A DNA stretch of 37,381 nt from Betaproteobacteria bacterium. Lineage in GTDB: Bacteria > Pseudomonadota > Gammaproteobacteria > Burkholderiales > Gallionellaceae. A model generated the notes under the pieces. That model had not been told where the DNA came from, did no database searches, and worked only from the letters and a program-made list of their open reading frames with translations. The stretch spans positions 1 to 37,381 of the forward strand of contig JAGVIV010000001.1 of the NCBI GenBank assembly GCA_020055845.1, given 5' to 3'. Below are positions 33,436 through 37,381 of this stretch, in pieces (within the stretch, counting starts at the first letter, position 1; the number at the start of each line of letters is the position of its first letter). The position numbers were made by a program, and so were the translations under genes.

Positions 33436-33596
33436 CTGTCCGGTACCGCAATCCGCCTAAGCATCCGCCTTCCCAGCCCCGCCGATAACCTTGCTAACTG
33501 AATGGCGAATCCAATAATCAGATAAGGACTTCAGGAAGCGCTTGCCTTAGCTGTCTATTTTGTCAACAATGACACACCATTACAGGAGTGCATTCA

Positions 33597-34052
33597 ATGT
33601 CGCATCAGGCTGTAACTAATTTCACCCTGCCCGCCACGGGCGCTATCGATTTCACCTTATTTCCCTTGCGCAGCAAATCTCTGGTGGTTTACTTCTACCC
33701 CAAAGACAACACACCGGGCTGCACCACCGAGGCACAGCAATTTCGCGACCTGTATCCCGGGTTCCAAAAAGCGGGCAGCGACATCGTGGGCATCTCGCGC
33801 GACAGCATCAAATCGCACGAGAACTTCAAAACCAAGTTCACGCTGCCTTTCGCCCTGCTCTCGGACAGCGAAGAGCTCGCATGCAGCCTGTTCGGTGTCA
33901 TCAAGTTGAAGAATATGTATGGTAAACAGGTACGCGGCATTGAACGCAGTACCTTCGTGCTGGATCAAAAAGGCAATATTTGCAAAGAATGGCGCGGCCT
34001 GAAAGCCGATGGTCACGCCCAGGAAGTTCTCTCGTTCGTACAAACTCTGTAA
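33597..34052 (+). CDS. bcp: Peroxiredoxin, Bcp/PrxQ type, lacking the usual resolving cysteine
   Basis: Thiol peroxidase of 151 residues from ATG at 33597, with AGGAG seven bases upstream. The peroxidatic cysteine is C42 in YPKDNTPGCTTEAQQF. The Bcp signature continues in DIVGISRDSIKSHENFKTKFTLPFALLSD. In E. coli Bcp a second cysteine lies five residues after the first; here that place (47) is Gln, so this is a one-cysteine type that needs an external thiol. The phoH ribosome site AAGGAG starts within the bcp stop codon, so the two genes are coupled. Confidence 0.92.
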   Translation: MSHQAVTNFTLPATGAIDFTLFPLRSKSLVVYFYPKDNTPGCTTEAQQFRDLYPGFQKAGSDIVGISRDSIKSHENFKTKFTLPFALLSDSEELACSLFGVIKLKNMYGKQVRGIERSTFVLDQKGNICKEWRGLKADGHAQEVLSFVQTL

Positions 34053-34060
34053 GGAGCAAT

Positions 34061-35476
34061 ATGCCAACTCGCAAAGCAGCGCCAAGCAAAAAGACCCTGG
34101 ACACAAAACTGTTCGTGCTGGACACCAACGTGCTGATGCACGACCCGACCAGCCTGTTCCGTTTTGAGGAACACGATATCTATCTGCCGATGTTCGTGCT
34201 GGAAGAGCTGGACAACAACAAAAAAGGCATGACCGAGGTGGCGCGCAACGCGCGCCAGGCCAGCCGTTTCATGGACGCGCTGGTGAGCGAGGGTGTCAAC
34301 ATCGAGGAAGGGGTATCGCTTCAGGCACAGGGTAACAAGAGCGCCACGGGACGTTTGTACCTGCAGACCCAGTTCATCGACCACGAATTGCCCAAGAATC
34401 TCGCCAACGGCAAAGCCGACAATGCCATTCTCGGCGTGGTTGCGTACCTGCACAAACAGCAACCCAAACGCGAAGTGACCCTGGTCAGCAAAGACATCAA
34501 CATGCGCATCAAAGCGCGCGCGCTGGGTCTGAATGCACAGGATTATTTCAATGACAAAGTGCTGGAAGACACCGACCTGCTGTATACCGGCATGCTGCCC
34601 CTGCCCGCCGATTTCTGGGACAAACACGGCAAAGACATGCAGTCCGGCCAACAAGCCGGCCACACCTTCTATCACCTGAAGGGACCGCTGTGCCGCGACA
34701 TGCTGGTGAACGAGTTCGTCTACCAGGAAGGTGAAACTCCTTTCTATGCGGTGGTCGCCGCTCAGGAAGGCAATGCCGCCACGCTGCGCACACTCACCGA
34801 CTACACCCACAGCAAGAACGCCATCTGGGGAATTACCGCACGCAACCGCGAGCAGAATTTTGTGCTCAATCTGCTGATGAATCCCGAGATCGATTTCGTC
34901 ACCCTGCTGGGACAGGCCGGTACGGGCAAGACGTTGCTCACGCTGGCGGCGGGACTGATGCAGGTGCTGGAACAAAAAACGTATTCCGAAATCATTATGA
35001 CGCGCGTCACCGTGCCGGTGGGTGAAGACATCGGCTTCCTACCGGGTACCGAAGAGGAGAAGATGTCGCCGTGGATGGGCGCGCTGGATGACAACCTCGA
35101 TGTACTGAACAAGGCCGACGAGGAAGGCGGCGACTGGGGCCGCGCAGCGACGCGCGACCTCATCCGCTCGCGCATCAAGATTAAATCGCTCAATTTCATG
35201 CGCGGCCGCACCTTCCTCAACAAGTATCTCATCATCGACGAAGCGCAAAACCTGACGCCCAAGCAGATGAAAACCCTCATCACCCGAGCCGGTCCCGGCA
35301 CCAAGGTGGTGTGCATGGGCAACATCGCGCAGATTGATACGCCCTACCTCACCGAGGGCAGCTCCGGCCTGACCTACGTGGTGGACCGGTTCAAGGGTTG
35401 GGCGCACAGCGGTCACGTCACACTGCAACGCGGCGAACGTTCGAGGCTCGCAGATCACGCGGCCGAGGTACTTTAA
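34061..35476 (+). CDS. PIN domain-PhoH ATPase fusion protein
   Basis: 471 residues from ATG at 34061 (AAGGAG four bases upstream). The N-terminal PIN-like RNase domain (about 15-150) begins KLFVLDTNVLMHDP with the acidic D21, then LEELDNNKKGMTEVARNARQASRF, and AVSLVSKD-type acidic ends in VTLVSKDINMRIKARALG. The C-terminal PhoH domain (about 250-471) has Walker A GQAGTGKT, MTRVTVPVGEDIGFLPGTEEEKMSPWMG, and Walker B YLIIDEAQNLTPKQMKTLITRAG. This is the PhoH2/YlaK-like type, combining an RNase and a helicase-like ATPase. It forms an operon with bcp. Confidence 0.94.
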   Translation: MPTRKAAPSKKTLDTKLFVLDTNVLMHDPTSLFRFEEHDIYLPMFVLEELDNNKKGMTEVARNARQASRFMDALVSEGVNIEEGVSLQAQGNKSATGRLYLQTQFIDHELPKNLANGKADNAILGVVAYLHKQQPKREVTLVSKDINMRIKARALGLNAQDYFNDKVLEDTDLLYTGMLPLPADFWDKHGKDMQSGQQAGHTFYHLKGPLCRDMLVNEFVYQEGETPFYAVVAAQEGNAATLRTLTDYTHSKNAIWGITARNREQNFVLNLLMNPEIDFVTLLGQAGTGKTLLTLAAGLMQVLEQKTYSEIIMTRVTVPVGEDIGFLPGTEEEKMSPWMGALDDNLDVLNKADEEGGDWGRAATRDLIRSRIKIKSLNFMRGRTFLNKYLIIDEAQNLTPKQMKTLITRAGPGTKVVCMGNIAQIDTPYLTEGSSGLTYVVDRFKGWAHSGHVTLQRGERSRLADHAAEVL

Positions 35477-35485
35477 TAGAAACTC

Positions 35486-35567
35486 ACCACAGAGGCACCG
35501 AGACACAGAGAAAAGCAAACGCCCCCTCTAAGTTTTTTCTTTCTCTGTGCCTTTGTGTCTCGGTGGT
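35486..35567. repeat. Imperfect palindromic repeat after phoH
   Basis: Left arm ACCACAGAGGCACCGAGACA with CAGAGAAA, and right arm TTTCTCTGTGCC with TTTGTGTCTCGGTGGT, are inverted near-copies around a 26-base loop that includes a T6 run. This CACCACAGAGGCACAGAGACAC type of hairpin is a dispersed element in many genomes. It fills the gap between phoH and msrB and may also end the phoH transcript. Confidence 0.75.
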
Positions 35568-35581
35568 AAAAAATTTTAACT

Positions 35582-35980
35582 ATGACAAAAAATCCGCAAG
35601 ACAAAACCGACGCCGAATGGCGTGAAGAACTCACCCCCGACCAGTTCGATATCTGCCGCGCATGCGGCACCGAACCGGCATTTTCGGGCGAATACTGGGA
35701 CTGCCACGATATCGGTGTCTACCGCTGCGTATGTTGCGGCGAACCCTTGTTCGACTCGGAGACCAAATACGAATCCGGTACCGGCTGGCCGAGTTTCTAC
35801 CAACCCGTGAACGAAGAAGCGGTGATCTACAAAGAAGAAGATCCGCTCGGCATGGACCGCGTCGAAGTGTGCTGCACCCGATGTGATGCGCATCTCGGCC
35901 ATGTGTTTCAGGACGGGCCAAACCCCACCGGACTGCGCTATTGCATGAATTCTGCCGCGCTCGCACTCGACAGAAGTTAG
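35582..35980 (+). CDS. msrB: Peptide-methionine (R)-S-oxide reductase
   Basis: Repairs methionine-R-sulfoxide. 132 residues with the full MsrB pattern: [77 protein letters not shown]. The catalytic cysteine is C121 (usually RYCINS, here RYCMNS). The zinc-binding pairs are C49/C52 and C98/C101. No resolving cysteine in the usual Neisseria-type place was identified, though C26 and C29 could serve. It is cytoplasmic, with no signal peptide. Together with bcp two genes earlier it gives the area an oxidative-repair character. Confidence 0.95.
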   Translation: MTKNPQDKTDAEWREELTPDQFDICRACGTEPAFSGEYWDCHDIGVYRCVCCGEPLFDSETKYESGTGWPSFYQPVNEEAVIYKEEDPLGMDRVEVCCTRCDAHLGHVFQDGPNPTGLRYCMNSAALALDRS

Positions 35981-35998
35981 CCGGAATCCGGACCAGCC

Positions 35999-36030
35999 AA
36001 GTCGCCGCATATGCGGAGCGGTGACTTTTC
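35999..36030 (+). terminator. Probable intrinsic terminator of msrB
   Basis: AAGTCGCCGC (35999-36008) pairs with GCGGTGACTT (36018-36027) in a 10-base stem (one G-T pair) with a nine-base loop, followed by TTC. The T-run is short, so strength is uncertain. A -10-like GATAAT at 36034-36039 directly after it lies only ten bases before the yciB start. Confidence 0.5.
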
Positions 36031-36048
36031 TGGGATAATCCGCCCCCT

Positions 36049-36594
36049 ATGAAAATCCTATTCGACCTTTTCCCCGTTATTCTTTTTTTCCTCGTGTTCA
36101 AACTGTTCGGGGTCTATGCCGCGACAGCGGCCGCTATCGCGGCGACCATTGCACAGGTAGTCTGGGTCAAATACCGCCACGGCAAAGTGGATACCATGTT
36201 GTGGGTGAGCTTCGGCATCATCGTGGTCTTCGGCGGAGCAACCCTGTTACTGCACGACGAAACCTTCATCAAGTGGAAACCGACTGTGCTCTACTGGTTC
36301 TTTGCCGGAGCCCTGCTATTCTCCCGCGCGCTATTCGGCAAGAATCTAATGCGCTCGCTGTTGCAGGAGAAGATGAGCTTACCCGATCCGGTATGGCATA
36401 AACTCAACCTCTCATGGAGCGCCTTCTTCGCGCTGCTCGGGCTGCTCAATCTCTATGTCGCATTCAACTACACGCTGGACGTGTGGGTCAATTTCAAACT
36501 GTTCGGCACGACCGCCATCATGCTGGTGTTCATCCTGTTGCAAGCTGCCATGCTGTCCAAACACATAGAACAAGACCCGCAGGAGAAACCGTGA
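36049..36594 (+). CDS. yciB: Septation protein A family (YciB/IspZ)
   Basis: Inner-membrane protein of 181 residues with about five membrane helices. The family motifs are [50 protein letters not shown], and [43 protein letters not shown]. YciB influences cell-envelope synthesis and division in E. coli; its exact activity is not defined. No ribosome site precedes the ATG, and a -10-like GATAAT lies ten bases upstream, so the message may be nearly leaderless. Its stop overlaps the yciI start (TGATG). The yciB-yciI-bolA-PpiC order is common in betaproteobacteria. Confidence 0.94.
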   Translation: MKILFDLFPVILFFLVFKLFGVYAATAAAIAATIAQVVWVKYRHGKVDTMLWVSFGIIVVFGGATLLLHDETFIKWKPTVLYWFFAGALLFSRALFGKNLMRSLLQEKMSLPDPVWHKLNLSWSAFFALLGLLNLYVAFNYTLDVWVNFKLFGTTAIMLVFILLQAAMLSKHIEQDPQEKP

Positions 36595-36896
36595 TGCTGT
36601 ACTCCATCATCGGGCACGACATCCCTGACAGTCTTGAAAAGCGCAAAACCGCACGCCCCACGCATGTGGCGCGCCTGCAAGCGCTGCAGGACGAGGGCCG
36701 CTTGTTACTGGCAGGCCCCTTTCCCGCCGTGGACGCGAACGATCCAGGCGCAGCGGGTTTCAGCGGCAGTTTGATCGTGGCCGAATTCGCGACACTGAGC
36801 GATGCGCAAACATGGGCGGATACCGACCCCTATGTGGCGGGTGGTGTCTATGCCAAGGTTGAGGTAAAGCCATTCAAAAAAGTCTTTCCCGCATGA
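36594..36896 (+). CDS. yciI: YciI-like protein
   Basis: 100 residues starting at ATG 36594, overlapping the yciB stop by one base, with AGGAG eight bases upstream. The dimeric alpha+beta-barrel YCII domain is complete: [87 protein letters not shown]. The His-Asp pair typical of the family (DI..H near the N-terminus and the DPY motif) is present. The biochemical role of YciI is not settled. The bolA gene overlaps its end by four bases. Confidence 0.92.
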   Translation: MLYSIIGHDIPDSLEKRKTARPTHVARLQALQDEGRLLLAGPFPAVDANDPGAAGFSGSLIVAEFATLSDAQTWADTDPYVAGGVYAKVEVKPFKKVFPA

Positions 36897-37156
36897 GCCG
36901 CATCGCGCGCATGCAGGAGCTTCTTGCATCTTTGCAGCCTTCGCATATCGAAATCATCGACGACAGCAGCCAGCATGCGGGACACGCGGGCAACACTTCC
37001 GGCGCGGGACATTACCGGCTGCATATCGTGTCAACCTGCTTTAGCGGCCTGAATATCCTGGCACGGCAGCGTATGATATATTCCGTGCTCGGCGAAATGA
37101 TGCAGCATGAGATACACGCACTCAGCATCAATGCTTTAACACCGGAACAAATTTAA
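36893..37156 (+). CDS. bolA: BolA family protein
   Basis: 87 residues beginning in an ATGA overlap with yciI. The BolA fold is clear: [81 protein letters not shown]. The [25 protein letters not shown] part carries the helix-turn-helix-like element and the conserved FxGxxxxxRHRxIY-type motif (RQRMIY here). The H of SQHAGH and the later histidine are usable for Fe-S sharing with a monothiol glutaredoxin. It is coupled to yciI. Confidence 0.92.
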   Translation: MSRIARMQELLASLQPSHIEIIDDSSQHAGHAGNTSGAGHYRLHIVSTCFSGLNILARQRMIYSVLGEMMQHEIHALSINALTPEQI

Positions 37157-37182
37157 CTCCACTCTCACAAGGACGAATCATA

Positions 37183-37381
37183 ATGCTCAAACCTTCCAAC
37201 ATGGCCGCGCTGGCTCTACTGGCAGCGATCGCTGCGAATACCGTCAATGCCGCGGACAAAGTGGCCGACCAGGACAAAAACACGCTGGTGACAGTCAACA
37301 ACATCGCCATTCCGCAGGCGCGTCTCGACCTGAACATCAAAGCTCTCATGCAACAGGGACAGCCCGACAGCCCCGACCTGC
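37183..37381 (+). CDS. Periplasmic PpiC/SurA-type peptidyl-prolyl isomerase (5' part only)
   Basis: The frame opens at ATG 37183 (AAGGA upstream) and runs off the window after 66 codons. A signal peptide is clear (MLKPSNMAALALLAAIAANTVNA before ADKVAD). TLVTVNNIAIPQARLDLNIKALMQQGQPDSPDL then follows, the start of the N-terminal chaperone segment of parvulin-type isomerases, where 'vaxVNGxxIpxxrld' is typical. The catalytic parvulin domain lies outside the window. The position after yciB-yciI-bolA fits the conserved betaproteobacterial order. Confidence 0.75.
   Translation, partial: MLKPSNMAALALLAAIAANTVNAADKVADQDKNTLVTVNNIAIPQARLDLNIKALMQQGQPDSPDL

Noticed and set aside
34013-34975. 320-codon open frame on the minus strand
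   Set aside because: Shadow of the PIN-PhoH gene; His/Gln/Val-rich low-complexity product with no recognisable domain.
35486-35567. CRISPR-like or tRNA-like structure after phoH
   Set aside because: Only a single palindromic pair, no repeated spacer pattern and no tRNA arms; it is a dispersed hairpin repeat.

Overview
The window looks like a chromosomal segment of a Gram-negative betaproteobacterium, most likely of the Nitrosomonadales (Gallionellaceae/Sulfuricella-like). The reasons are outer-membrane proteins and a TolC/RND pump, a single-copy alaA-hom-thrC threonine/alanine cluster, a yciB-yciI-bolA-PpiC cluster, a HiPIP-like protein, and dense, moderately GC-rich coding with many 4-base ATGA stop/start overlaps. 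The taxon is inferred from gene content only. No rRNA, tRNA, CRISPR array or intact insertion sequence was seen.

Layout. 1-5580: an operon read leftward, TetR regulator - membrane fusion protein - RND pump - TolC (cut by the window edge), with a large palindromic operator over its promoter. 5655-9238: a STAS protein, a Crp/Fnr-like regulator, greB, an AEC-family transporter and a PilZ protein. 9265-15512: a leftward operon alaA - GNAT - hom - [AAA ATPase - DUF4276] - thrC. The bracketed pair is lower in GC and looks like a two-gene defence-type cassette inserted between two threonine-biosynthesis genes. 15642-18072: Mth938-like, DUF2164 and MoxR ATPase genes, then a beta-barrel outer-membrane protein. 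18168-24160: signalling genes, namely a PAS chemoreceptor, a second STAS protein, an HTH regulator, a hemerythrin-histidine kinase carrying a one-base frameshift, and its overlapping response regulator/DUF3369/HD-GYP partner.

24309-27453 is an iron/redox patch: a HiPIP-like protein with an unresolved N-terminus, an alpha/beta hydrolase, an encapsulated-ferritin-like (EncFtn) protein with no encapsulin beside it, a periplasmic di-heme cytochrome c peroxidase-like protein, and a C-terminal remnant of an NADPH-dependent FMN reductase. 27510-32138 is a full arsenic-resistance operon read leftward: arsR - arsC - arsD - arsA - acr3. ArsD there carries an inserted AhpD/CMD-like thiol domain, and the operon is decorated with repeat hairpins, one of which supplies the ArsA C-terminus. 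32195-37381: small hypothetical genes, a histidine phosphatase, a Bcp-type peroxiredoxin, PIN-PhoH, msrB, yciB, yciI, bolA and the start of a parvulin-type isomerase.

The most promising items are the AAA/DUF4276 cassette inside the hom-thrC operon, the ArsD-CMD architecture with its complete set of conserved residues, and the encapsulin-less EncFtn/di-heme cytochrome pair. All functional statements come from reading motifs by eye; no database search was possible.
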